Source: Neobacillus niacini
GTDB lineage: Bacteria > Bacillota > Bacilli > Bacillales > Cytobacillaceae
DNA: 64,000 nt
Direction of reading: 5' to 3'
Assembly (NCBI RefSeq): GCF_023715415.1
Contig: NZ_JAMBOB010000004.1
Span: 1 to 64,000, forward strand
Shown: positions 23,738 through 32,200 of the stretch, piece by piece
Layout of the letters: each line of letters opens with the position of its first letter
Numbering within the stretch: position 1 is the first letter of the stretch
Notes under the pieces: model-generated
The model's database searches: none
Seen by the model: the letters and a program-made list of their open reading frames with translations, nothing else
Told to the model about the DNA's origin: nothing
Program-made: the position numbers and the translations under genes

Positions 23738-23825
23738 GATTTTTCTCGGCACCACCCCTATTAAGAAACTGCAGCTTGGCGGCTGCTATTCTCACCGCGC
23801 CCTATAACAAGGCTCGGGAAAAATC
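23738..23825 (-). ncRNA. Candidate structured leader RNA in the acetate symporter operon
   Basis: On the minus strand an 8-bp closing stem GATTTTTC/GAAAAATC (23818-23825 with 23738-23745) continues through CG and GC pairs. It encloses two GC-rich hairpins, GCAGC-CGCCAA-GCTGC and GCC...GGC, and a GCGG that can pair with CCGC in the hairpin loop as a pseudoknot. The 88-nt block begins two bases after the stop of the 60-aa gene and ends about 58 nt before the DUF4212 start. GGTGCCGAG near the 3' end faintly recalls a T-box motif, but no stem I is present. No known riboswitch class was recognised; an ion- or metabolite-sensing element or a processing structure are both possible. Confidence 0.45.
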
Positions 23826-23826
23826 A

Positions 23827-24009
23827 TTACCTTAGACTAAAAATAAATTTGATGGTTTCCATAAATGGTGCCGGTACAAGGATGATTTGAATGAGGAAGT
23901 AAGCAAAGATGGATAGGATGGGTACAGCTAGGAAGAAGGGTCTTTTCTTTTTTAGAGCAAGAAAAAGGCAGACACCTGTAATGATCAATAATGACAATAA
24001 AGCAAGCAA
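23827..24009 (-). CDS. Small membrane protein (60 aa) at the head of the symporter operon
   Basis: The TTG start has AGGAGG 7 nt upstream, which is strong support for this short gene. The product has two hydrophobic segments (LALLSLLIITGVCLFLALKK and PFFLAVPILSIFAYFLIQII) joined by a short basic turn, a helical hairpin in the membrane. I do not recognise the family. It is first in the operon with DUF4212 and the ActP-like permease, so it may be an accessory subunit, or only a leader gene whose translation affects the RNA behind it. Confidence 0.7.
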   Translation of the reverse strand: MLALLSLLIITGVCLFLALKKKRPFFLAVPILSIFAYFLIQIILVPAPFMETIKFIFSLR

Positions 24010-24028
24010 ATCATTTCCTCCTTCGTAA

Positions 24029-24043
24029 AGAAAGCGTTATCAT
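24029..24043 (-). promoter_or_regulatory. cre site (CcpA) upstream of the symporter operon
   Basis: The minus strand reads ATGATAACGCTTTCT, which matches the cre consensus WTGNAANCGNWNNCW at all defined positions but one. It sits 20 nt before the TTG start of the 60-aa gene. Repression by CcpA on preferred sugars would fit an acetate-uptake operon; this is inferred. Confidence 0.55.
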
Positions 24044-24214
24044 TTTTGTTGTTTTTAACTGGTATAGTTTTTAGAAGTCTAGTAAACTACTTTTCTTATT
24101 AAATTAAATTTTATGAAAATTCTTACTTTATTATTATGTCCAAAAAGTATTCTTAGGTCAAGTGCTTTTAACATAAATTTACAAATATTCTTACGGGCTT
24201 ATTCGCAATTGAAA

Positions 24215-24242
24215 GGGAGCCATTTCATAAAGAAACCGCTCC
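24215..24242 (-). terminator. Probable terminator of the MalT/BTAD regulator gene
   Basis: On the minus strand GGAGCGGTTTC and GAAATGGCTCC pair around TTTAT about 38 nt after the stop codon, followed by a weak CTTTC tract. The rest of 24044-24280 is A/T-rich with no convincing gene. Confidence 0.5.
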
Positions 24243-24280
24243 GTTCATTTGGTATATTTAGAAGTCCTAGGTCTATCCGA

Positions 24281-27200
24281 TTAGATTATATATTTTTCTG
24301 ATTCGATAATCATGTCGTGCATTTGCTTTGTTGGTTCCAATGGTGAGACCCCAAGCTCTTCCTCTAAGACTGTCAAACATTTTTGATACCATTTCATTGC
24401 CTGTGGGCGATTGTTTTTTCGATAATAGCAATACATTAACAATCGATAGGCCTCTTCCCAGGTCCGGTCACGCTTTAGTATTTTTTCACACCAATAAATG
24501 GCTTGGTCATACTTTTCTTGGCGGACCATTATTTGAGCTATTTTCTCAGCTGCTCTTAAAAAATAAACCAGCATACTCTCTCTCTTACTTATACACCAAT
24601 CATCATACCTTCGATCTGGCAAGTATTCTCCATGATAAAGCTTTAATCCCTTTTCTAAAAGAGGGATCACCTTCTCCTGGGATATTTCATTTAAACCATG
24701 TTCAATTAAGGTTTGGAATTGAGTTGTATCTAATTCAATATTGGCATGAGGATTTATTCCATAAAACATCCCTTCTCTTATAATGAAAAAAGGTGCTGCC
24801 CTTGCCTTGCGAGTTGGTTCGAGTACATGCTGGAGACTATTTAATGCAACTTTAAAATCACGGTCCGCATTTTTTGTATCTTGATTTGGCCAGAGAATTT
24901 GGATTATCTCCTCTTTGGATATTAGTTCGTTTACTGTAATAAAGAGCTGAAACAATTCCTTGCCTTTTTCACGCTGCCAATCTTTTTCCCCAACTTCCTT
25001 CTCTCCAAGCCAGATCTTAAATTGCCCCAGTGTTTGAACTCTTATCGAATATCCAGGATGTGAATCCAATGCCGTGATTCCCATATCTTGTAGGACCTTT
25101 ACAGCAAATGACTTTTGAATATCTCCTTTTGTACACTCTATTAACAGCGGAACAAACAGTTGTAAATCCCTTGGACTAAAAACTGACACTTTATGAAAAA
25201 AGAACTCAAAATTATTTTTTTGAACCATATATAAGAACTTATCCATACTTTCTCTAAACATATCTTGTTCTTTTTCTAAGTAATAAATATAAGCTAGCCA
25301 GAAACTACATAACATCTGTCCAAAGGAATCTTCACACTGATAAAATAATGCTCTCGTTTTTTCTAAGTAGGATAATCCTGTATTTAGTCTTTCATTATAA
25401 ATACAGGTGATTCCCATACATAGACTAATTAGTGCGGAAAGCCAGATATCTTGAACTTTTTCAGTCTCCTGTAAAGCCCTTTTCCCTGCTTCTAATGCCC
25501 GCTCATATTCTCCCCTTGTTCCGTAAAGGATACAAAGTCCCATTAACGGTTCGGCCTTTCCTCTTTCTACATTCAGCCTGCTCATAATATCTAATGCAGT
25601 ATTGTAGCACTGTTCTGCTAAATCCGAATCATATTTATTGAGAATTTGCACGGCATGCCCCATCCGAATCCAGCCGCAAGCTTCCACAAAAGGTGCTTTT
25701 AAACTAATCCCCTGTTGTATGCCTGCTTGTGCTAATTCTTTTGCCTTCAATCCTTCTCCTGTAAAGGATTCTATTAAAGATAATAATAATTCTGTTTCTC
25801 TATGGGATTTGGGAAGTTCAATCCTATTTTTACCTGTTAATTCTTCCTTTTGGTGGAGAAGGAATCTTTTTGCTTCTTCAAAACGACCTGTTCTTAAAAA
25901 CAACCTTGCTTCAATATTCCCATCCAATATTGACGGGCTGTACGTTTTTGCCTTTTGCAGCCATTTCTCAGCGTTAGTTGATTTTCCAGAGTTTAATAGA
26001 TTTTCAGAGAGTAAGTAATATAACTTTGCCTTTTCCTCTTCTGAACTTGTACTTTTCTCTCTCGCTTCAATCGCTTCATATAATAACTTCTCGGCTTGAT
26101 GAGGCTGAATGGTGTCTAAATAAATCTTCGCTTTTCCTTCTAGAGCCTTGCTCATCCCGAGATAATCTTGTCTCTTTTCGGCCTCTAAATAGGTTTTATC
26201 ATAACATTCCTCGGCCTCGTGATATTGGGAGCGATATCGGTGGACTTCTGCTTTAAGAAACCAGAGTAGATAATACGTATCTAGCTCTAGCACTGGAATC
26301 AACGTCAATTGATCTGACAGGCTTTTTAGCTTCCCGCCTTCAAGCATTTTAATCCCATTTTCTTGTAAGATAGAAGCAATTGCTTTGTAATGACTGATTT
26401 TTTTATAGTGATAAAGTGCCTCTTCCCACATCAGTCTTTTTTCATAGAACCGTGCACATTTTTCATGTAGTGCAGTGTAGGTAACGGGGTTGTTTTTTAA
26501 AAAGGCATTTTCTAAAAACTCTTTAAAAAGTGCATGGTAACGATAATGTTTTGAACCAATCTTTTGAATGAACAAATTTCTCTCTTTTAATTGCTCAAGC
26601 ATGTTAGAAGCACCTTGAATTCCTATTACTTCATCACAAAGTTCTTCCTCAAGAGTATCTAAGATGGATGTTTGTTCTAAAAATTGCTGAATCATTGGAG
26701 GCTGTTTCGAAAAGACTTCCATTACTAAGTAGTCAAATAAATCTTGGAGTGAATAGGAGGAATGTTCTAAAAGGGTTGAAATATCCCCAGTAAGAGGAAT
26801 CTGCTGTGCTATCATACACAGTGCAATAATCCACCCTTCTGTAAGCTGAAAAATACTGTCTAAATGAGCGGGCTCTATTTCTAATCCATATAAGTCGATT
26901 AATAACAATTCCATTTCTTCAATGGTAAGCACTAAATCTTCCCGTGTAATTTCTAAAAGCTGCCCGTTTGCCCTCATTTTCGTTAAATGCTTCCAGCCAG
27001 GACGACTGCGGCTTGAGATAACCATGTGTAAATTAGAAGGTATATGCTGCAATAATTTTTCAATCCAGCTATTAATCGTATATGAATGCTCAATTTGATG
27101 GTAATCATCCAAAATTAATGTGAGATCAGAATTAATTTCAAGAATCTCATTAATAAATAATGAACATAAATAACTTAAATCTTCTTCTCTTATGTAGCGA

Positions 27201-27514
27201 TCCATTGTCTCAATATACTTCTCAATATCCTGTCCAAAGTCAGGAATAGTTCCTCTTATTGAATGGAGGATATAAGAAAGGAACGGAAGGATGTCGTCAT
27301 CCATTGATGAGATGGAGTACCAGCAGCCTGGGATATTTTCATCCCTCATAAATAAAGCAAGCGCCGTACTTTTTCCAAAACCAGCTCCTGAATGAATAAT
27401 GGTCAAAGGATATTCAGGAATTTTCTTCATCTTCCTCGTAAGCTTGGCTCTTCGAATAAATTCATCTTTAACAACTGGAATTCGCAGTTTTGTTTGAATA
27501 ATTGGCAGCTTCAT
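24281..27514 (-). CDS. Large MalT-like ATPase regulator with SARP/BTAD C-terminus
   Basis: A 1077-residue regulator. Residues 1-300 form a STAND ATPase, with Walker A GAGFGKST at 43-50 and Walker B LTLILDDYHQI. Residues about 330-820 are TPR-like helical repeats. From about 850 an OmpR/SARP-type winged helix begins (IRVQTLGQFKIWLGEKEV, then LFQLFITVNELISKEEIIQILWP), followed by a BTAD domain (YHGEYLPDRRYDDWC, EEAYRLLMYCYYRKN). The effector, ATP-binding and DNA-binding modules suggest a ligand-gated transcription activator. Its gene is convergent in role with the symporter operon and lies directly before it on the same strand, but no target is proven. Confidence 0.88.
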   Translation of the reverse strand: MKLPIIQTKLRIPVVKDEFIRRAKLTRKMKKIPEYPLTIIHSGAGFGKSTALALFMRDENIPGCWYSISSMDDDILPFLSYILHSIRGTIPDFGQDIEKYIETMDRYIREEDLSYLCSLFINEILEINSDLTLILDDYHQIEHSYTINSWIEKLLQHIPSNLHMVISSRSRPGWKHLTKMRANGQLLEITREDLVLTIEEMELLLIDLYGLEIEPAHLDSIFQLTEGWIIALCMIAQQIPLTGDISTLLEHSSYSLQDLFDYLVMEVFSKQPPMIQQFLEQTSILDTLEEELCDEVIGIQGASNMLEQLKERNLFIQKIGSKHYRYHALFKEFLENAFLKNNPVTYTALHEKCARFYEKRLMWEEALYHYKKISHYKAIASILQENGIKMLEGGKLKSLSDQLTLIPVLELDTYYLLWFLKAEVHRYRSQYHEAEECYDKTYLEAEKRQDYLGMSKALEGKAKIYLDTIQPHQAEKLLYEAIEAREKSTSSEEEKAKLYYLLSENLLNSGKSTNAEKWLQKAKTYSPSILDGNIEARLFLRTGRFEEAKRFLLHQKEELTGKNRIELPKSHRETELLLSLIESFTGEGLKAKELAQAGIQQGISLKAPFVEACGWIRMGHAVQILNKYDSDLAEQCYNTALDIMSRLNVERGKAEPLMGLCILYGTRGEYERALEAGKRALQETEKVQDIWLSALISLCMGITCIYNERLNTGLSYLEKTRALFYQCEDSFGQMLCSFWLAYIYYLEKEQDMFRESMDKFLYMVQKNNFEFFFHKVSVFSPRDLQLFVPLLIECTKGDIQKSFAVKVLQDMGITALDSHPGYSIRVQTLGQFKIWLGEKEVGEKDWQREKGKELFQLFITVNELISKEEIIQILWPNQDTKNADRDFKVALNSLQHVLEPTRKARAAPFFIIREGMFYGINPHANIELDTTQFQTLIEHGLNEISQEKVIPLLEKGLKLYHGEYLPDRRYDDWCISKRESMLVYFLRAAEKIAQIMVRQEKYDQAIYWCEKILKRDRTWEEAYRLLMYCYYRKNNRPQAMKWYQKCLTVLEEELGVSPLEPTKQMHDMIIESEKYII

Positions 27515-27563
27515 TTATTTATCCTCCTTTCTATTTTTTCAATTTTTACACTATTTTATCATA

Positions 27564-28309
27564 TTATTCTTCATAAATCATTTTTCTTGTCATGCCGCCG
27601 TCAACAACCAAATTAATTCCTGTAACAAAGTCATTTTCCTTCGCTGTTAAGTAAAGGCAAGCTCTTGCGATATCTTCTGGTGTACCAACCCGTTTTGAAA
27701 AATGCTGATCATGGTCAATGGTTGTTAATTGTGAATAGTCGCCAGTGTGTATCCATCCAGGTGAAATGGCATTAACGGTTATTCGATCATTACTTAGAGA
27801 GGCGGCTAATGCATGAGTAATGGCGACAATCCCACCTTTCGTTGCAGCATAGCCCTCTGAATTTGGCTCGGACATCGTCGCCCTGGTTGAAGCTATATTT
27901 ACAATTGCACCACCTTCTTTATTTTCATATACTTTGCTGCTTCCCGAGAACAGAGAAAGACACTTCTCAAATTGGTTTGAATGATATCATCCCATTCCTC
28001 TACCGTTACATCATACAGTGATTTGAACAAACCCTTCCCAGCATTATTAATTAACACATCTACACGGCCAAAGGTGTTTTTTGCCGTTTTCATTATGAAA
28101 TTAATATCACTAGGATTTCTCACATCAGTCTGAACAAAAAGTACATCGAATCCTTCTTGTTTAAGTTCTGATTCTGTCTTTTTACCTGAATTCTCATCCA
28201 CATCTGCAAGCAGCACCTTTGCTCCCTTATTCGCATAGGCAGATGCAATACCACGCCCAATTCCATTAGCTCCCCCAGTTACAATAACAACTTTGTTTAT
28301 AAATGGCAT
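27564..28309 (-). pseudogene. SDR oxidoreductase, frameshifted
   Basis: The N-terminal part (28309 to 27899) has TGGANGIGRG, NNAGKG and [11 protein letters not shown]; the frame then ends early. The C-terminal part (from about 27920 down to 27564) continues in another frame with EGYAATKGG (catalytic Tyr and Lys), NAISPGW and NLVVDGGM. Adding one A to the AAAA run at 27922-27925 restores a single protein of about 248 residues through [12 protein letters not shown]. It is either a recent null mutation or a one-base sequencing error. The family is glucose/ribitol-type dehydrogenase; the substrate is unknown. Confidence 0.8.
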
Positions 28310-28369
28310 TTAAAATCCCCTCCTTTATTAATAGTTTACCTCTAATTGTTCATCACTTGCCAATATAGA

Positions 28370-28394
28370 AAAAAGGGCCGAATATTTCGGCCCT
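28370..28394. terminator. Terminator of the hom-thrC-thrB operon
   Basis: AGGGCCGAA (28374-28382) and TTCGGCCCT (28386-28394) form a 9-bp stem, and the minus strand runs into TTTTTT. It overlaps the thrB stop codon. Confidence 0.9.
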
Positions 28395-29316
28395 ATTTCA
28401 CAATGCAATTATTAAGTTGGGATACTGTACTCCCTGTAAAGTCTATGCTTAGCATTTTAGCTGTCATGTCAGGGTACGCTGTTTTTAAAGATTGCTGTAG
28501 TAATTTACCCTTGCCCTTTTCACAAAAACATAATACTGTCGGGCCCGCACCACTTAAGGCCACACCGAATGCTCCTTCAGCTTTAGCGAAGATCGCAACG
28601 TCATCATAAAATGGAATCAGCGGCTTTCGATAAGGCTGGTGAAAAATATCCTTTTCCATCATCTTACCTGCCAACTCCCAATTCTTACTTAGTAGTGCTC
28701 CCACTAATACATTTGCGATTGAAGAAGCACGGATACTGTCATGATAGGAAAATTCAATTGGCAAAACACCGCGAGAATCCTTCGTTAGCAAGCTTTCCTT
28801 CGGGATGACGGCAACCATTTCAAAAGAAATATCAGAGATCGAAACGACTTCAACCTCTCCTTGTTGATAACTGCCGATTACAAGCCCTCCATATAAAGAT
28901 GCACCAACATTATCAGGATGGCCTTCTATTTCTGTTGCAAGCAATAGCTTTTCTTTTTTTGATAATCCTATTGCTCCAACATAATCAGCAAGTTCAATTC
29001 CGGCAATAATTGCTGAGGCACTTGAACCAAGACCTCGAGCCAATGGGATGTCACTCTCAACCTTGATTTTACAAGGATATAGCTCCCTTCCATATTTATT
29101 GGCCGTTTGAAGTGCGATTTGAATGATAAAATGCTGTTCGTCTGTTGGGAGATCCTTTAATTCTTCAGAAGTGGAATAACATTCCCACTTCTCACTTTTT
29201 TCTACCTCTAAGTTTAAAAATAAGTCTAGGGCAACACCGATTGAATCAAAGCCAGGCCCTAGGTTAGCAGAGCTTGCTGGTACTTGGATTACAAACTTCC
29301 CATCAGTTAGAGTCAT
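28393..29316 (-). CDS. thrB: Homoserine kinase
   Basis: A 307-residue GHMP kinase that phosphorylates homoserine with ATP in threonine synthesis. Motifs are [18 protein letters not shown] at the N-terminus, the ATP loop [13 protein letters not shown] (about residues 92-104) and [14 protein letters not shown] near the C-terminus. It overlaps thrC by 4 nt. It is the third and last gene of the hom-thrC-thrB operon, the Bacillus order. Confidence 0.97.
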   Translation of the reverse strand: MTLTDGKFVIQVPASSANLGPGFDSIGVALDLFLNLEVEKSEKWECYSTSEELKDLPTDEQHFIIQIALQTANKYGRELYPCKIKVESDIPLARGLGSSASAIIAGIELADYVGAIGLSKKEKLLLATEIEGHPDNVGASLYGGLVIGSYQQGEVEVVSISDISFEMVAVIPKESLLTKDSRGVLPIEFSYHDSIRASSIANVLVGALLSKNWELAGKMMEKDIFHQPYRKPLIPFYDDVAIFAKAEGAFGVALSGAGPTVLCFCEKGKGKLLQQSLKTAYPDMTAKMLSIDFTGSTVSQLNNCIVK

Positions 29317-30374
29317 CGATTGACAACTCCCTTGATATGTTGTGTCACGGCTTGCTCATCATTTGGTAATTTTTTTACGTCTACAAAGCTGCTTTGAATA
29401 GCTGTATCCGGATCTTTTAAACCATTTCCGGTAAGCACAGCAACAATCTTAGATCCCTTTTCGATTTTGCCTTTTTGAAGGGACTTCATCACACCAGCGA
29501 TTGACGCACATGAAGCCGGTTCTGCAAAGATTCCTTCAGCAGCAGCTATTTTCTTATAAGCAGCTACAATTTCATCATCGCTCACTTCATCAAATAGACC
29601 CTTGGATTCTTCTACAGCAGCAACAGCTAAGTTCCAGCTAGCGGGATTTCCAATTCGAATCGCTGTTGCAATCGTTTCTGGATTTTCAAATACACGATTA
29701 TGAACAAGTGCTGCTGCTCCTGCTGCTTCAAAGCCATACATTTTAGGCAGTCCTGTTCCCTTATGATTTGCGTATTCTTTAAACCCTTTCCAATAGGCAC
29801 TGATGTTACCGGCGTTTCCAACTGGTATCGCTAAAATATCTGGAGCAGCCCCTAATTGATCACACACTTCAAAGGCAGCTGTCTTTTGTCCTTCTAAACG
29901 ATAAGGATTAACCGAATTCACAAGGGCAATCGGTTCTTCTTCACTAATATTGCGGACCATCTGTAGTGCTTGGTCAAAATTCCCCTCAATGGAGATAATT
30001 TCTGCTCCGTACATCATTGCTTGAGCAAGCTTCCCTAAGGCAATTTTGCCTTCAGGAATCACAATAATGCATCGAATTCCAGCTCGGGCAGCATAAGCTG
30101 CAGCCGCTGCAGAAGTATTCCCTGTTGAAGCACAGATAATCGTTTTACTACCAGCTTCTATCGCCTTTGCAACTGCCATTACCATCCCGCGGTCTTTAAA
30201 AGAACCCGTCGGATTTGCACCTTCAAGTTTAACGTAAAGCTCAACATCCCATTCCTTTGAAAGCCTTTCAAGCTTTACTAAAGGGGTATTTCCTTCGTTC
30301 AAGGTAAGCATAGGTGTTTCATTCGTTACTGGTAAAAATTCTTTATATGCTTCAATTAATCCTGGCCATCTCAT
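29313..30374 (-). CDS. thrC: Threonine synthase
   Basis: A 353-residue fold-type II PLP enzyme that converts O-phosphohomoserine to threonine. The PLP lysine is in [31 protein letters not shown] is the phosphate and substrate loop, and LTGNGLKD is near the C-terminus. It overlaps both hom and thrB by 4 nt, which indicates coupled translation. The short length is that of the Gram-positive type. Confidence 0.97.
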   Translation of the reverse strand: MRWPGLIEAYKEFLPVTNETPMLTLNEGNTPLVKLERLSKEWDVELYVKLEGANPTGSFKDRGMVMAVAKAIEAGSKTIICASTGNTSAAAAAYAARAGIRCIIVIPEGKIALGKLAQAMMYGAEIISIEGNFDQALQMVRNISEEEPIALVNSVNPYRLEGQKTAAFEVCDQLGAAPDILAIPVGNAGNISAYWKGFKEYANHKGTGLPKMYGFEAAGAAALVHNRVFENPETIATAIRIGNPASWNLAVAAVEESKGLFDEVSDDEIVAAYKKIAAAEGIFAEPASCASIAGVMKSLQKGKIEKGSKIVAVLTGNGLKDPDTAIQSSFVDVKKLPNDEQAVTQHIKGVVNR

Positions 30375-31666
30375 AATGATTTCCTCACCACTCTATATGC
30401 ACTTTTTATTTCTTTAACTGCTGGTAAATCATTTAATTCGTAAAGGATTGCATCGTAATTTGTCAGTGATGCCCGATGTGTAACTAAGACAATTTCAGAT
30501 GTCTCATTCTTCTTAACAGGCAGCTGTAATATTTTCTCAAAGCTTACACCATACTTTGCAAAGATGGAAGTAAGCTCTGCAAATACGCCAACCTCATCCT
30601 GCACATGGATTCGTAAGAAGTATTTAGAATACTTTTCATTATCATCCTTTAAGCGCTTAGGGTATTGCGGTGTTACTGCGCTTCGGCCATTAACACCGAG
30701 TCGTAAATTTTTCATAACCCCAACTAAATCAGAAACAACTGCTGTTGCCGTTGGCATGCTTCCAGCACCTGGTCCATAAAACATTGTTTCACCAACAGCT
30801 TCACCATATACATAAACGGCGTTATACTCATTTTGAACAGAAGCCAATGGATGATTGTCGGACAAGAATGTAGGCTGGACACTTACTTCTACTTTTTCAC
30901 CCTCACGGTGAGCATAACCTAACAACTTCATTGTATAACCTAACTGTTTTCCATAACGTAAGTCTTCTTCTGTAATTTTTGAGATTCCACTTACTTTTAC
31001 ATCGTCAAGGTCAATATGCATTGAAAAACCTAAGGTAGCTAATATTGTCATTTTTCGGGCTGCATCCAATCCCTCAACATCTGAAGTAGGGTCTGCTTCT
31101 GCAAAGCCAAGCTCTTGAGCTTCTTTGAGGACTTCCTCATATGCTAAACCTTCTTGGCTCATTTTTGTTAAAATATAATTAGTGGTTCCATTTACAATCC
31201 CCATCATTTGGGTAATGCGATCAGAAGCAAGGCCATCCACTAATCCTCTTAGGATAGGAATGCCTCCCGCAACACTTGCTTCATAGAATAAGTCACATCC
31301 ATTTTCAGAAGCAACAGATAATAATTCTGATCCATGAAGGGCCATTAAATCCTTGTTTGCCGTCACCACATGCTTTCCTTGACGGAGGGCACTTAACAAA
31401 TATTCTTTTGTTTCTTTCACTCCACCCATCACTTCAATTACAACATTTATCTCGGGGTCATGCAGGATATCAGATGGGGATGACGTTAACAAAACCGGAT
31501 CCACATCAACTGGTCTTGTTTTATGTAAATCTTGGACCAGGATTTTCTTAACTACAACAGGACAGCCCACCTGATGCATTAATTTATCTTGATGATTTTT
31601 AATAATTTTCACAACACCTGAACCGACTGTTCCTAAACCGAGTAACCCAATTTTAATTGCTTCCAT
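30371..31666 (-). CDS. hom: Homoserine dehydrogenase
   Basis: A 431-residue enzyme that reduces aspartate semialdehyde to homoserine, the branch point to threonine and methionine. The nucleotide motif is [12 protein letters not shown], and the catalytic block is [14 protein letters not shown] with [11 protein letters not shown]. Residues about 345-431 form an ACT domain ([27 protein letters not shown]) for feedback control by threonine. ATG 31666 follows GGGAGGGG; the frame extends 15 nt more without a site. First gene of the operon. Confidence 0.97.
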   Translation of the reverse strand: MEAIKIGLLGLGTVGSGVVKIIKNHQDKLMHQVGCPVVVKKILVQDLHKTRPVDVDPVLLTSSPSDILHDPEINVVIEVMGGVKETKEYLLSALRQGKHVVTANKDLMALHGSELLSVASENGCDLFYEASVAGGIPILRGLVDGLASDRITQMMGIVNGTTNYILTKMSQEGLAYEEVLKEAQELGFAEADPTSDVEGLDAARKMTILATLGFSMHIDLDDVKVSGISKITEEDLRYGKQLGYTMKLLGYAHREGEKVEVSVQPTFLSDNHPLASVQNEYNAVYVYGEAVGETMFYGPGAGSMPTATAVVSDLVGVMKNLRLGVNGRSAVTPQYPKRLKDDNEKYSKYFLRIHVQDEVGVFAELTSIFAKYGVSFEKILQLPVKKNETSEIVLVTHRASLTNYDAILYELNDLPAVKEIKSAYRVVRKSL

Positions 31667-31723
31667 ACTAACCCCTCCCAAAACTGTCTACCACATGCGT
31701 ACAATTGTATTTATATAGTAGAC

Positions 31724-31752
31724 ATTATATGATTCTCTCAATATAATTACAA
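31724..31752 (-). promoter_or_regulatory. Promoter of the hom operon
   Basis: On the minus strand TTGTAA (31747-31752) and TATAAT (31724-31729) are 17 bp apart, about 58 nt before the hom start. Confidence 0.7.
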
Positions 31753-31867
31753 TAGACTAATTTTTTTAAAAATTCAATGTAATCGCTTAACACCGCACCA
31801 GTATTGACCTGTATTTATTAAAAAAATTTTTAAATTTGAATACTCAAAAAATTATTCATTTTATCCC

Positions 31868-31897
31868 TTTACAATACTAAAGGTATCGATGTAGAAT
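31868..31897 (+). promoter_or_regulatory. Promoter of the T-box-serA transcript
   Basis: TTTACA (31868-31873) and TAGAAT (31892-31897) are 18 bp apart, and transcription would begin about 30 nt before the T-box stem I. Confidence 0.65.
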
Positions 31898-31929
31898 ATT
31901 CTTTAAATTCAGGTAAATATTTAAAATGT

Positions 31930-32170
31930 AATGATGAAGACGGCAGTAAGAGAATGCTTAAGAGAGCCGGTGGCTGCTGTGAACCGGTGCATTTTCTTAG
32001 TCAAGCCCAGCCCTTCTGAACTGGCAGACTGAAATATAGTAGGAATGCCCGGGAAATCCCGTTAACATGTTTGAGGCTGCATGTTTCTAGCAGCAAAAGA
32101 GGGTGGCACCACGTAGATCACGTCCCTCATAACAAGACAAATCTGTCTGTTATGAGGGATTTTTATTTTA
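31930..32170 (+). promoter_or_regulatory. T-box riboswitch leader of serA
   Basis: Stem I is recognisable from AAGAGAATGC/GCATTTTCTT around AAGAGAGCCGGTGG and GTGAACCGG. The antiterminator motif AGAGGGTGGCACCACG is at 32098-32113. A long terminator follows (CCCTCATAAC at 32124-32133 with GTTATGAGGG at 32149-32158, then T). The variable base in TGGC pairs with tRNA discriminator G, which serine tRNAs have. With serA downstream, sensing of uncharged tRNA-Ser is likely, though I could not fix the specifier codon by eye. Confidence 0.92.
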
Positions 32171-32200
32171 TATTAGGAAAATGAAAGGGATGAGGAAAGA

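Noticed and set aside
23738..23825. T-box reading of the structured RNA
   Set aside because: GGTGGTGCCGAG resembles the T-box antiterminator motif, but no stem I, specifier region or following terminator is present, and the element is far too short.
24113..24301. 62-codon open frame on the plus strand before the MalT/BTAD regulator
   Set aside because: No ribosome binding site, low-complexity A/T-rich sequence, and it runs antisense into the regulator's end and its hairpin.
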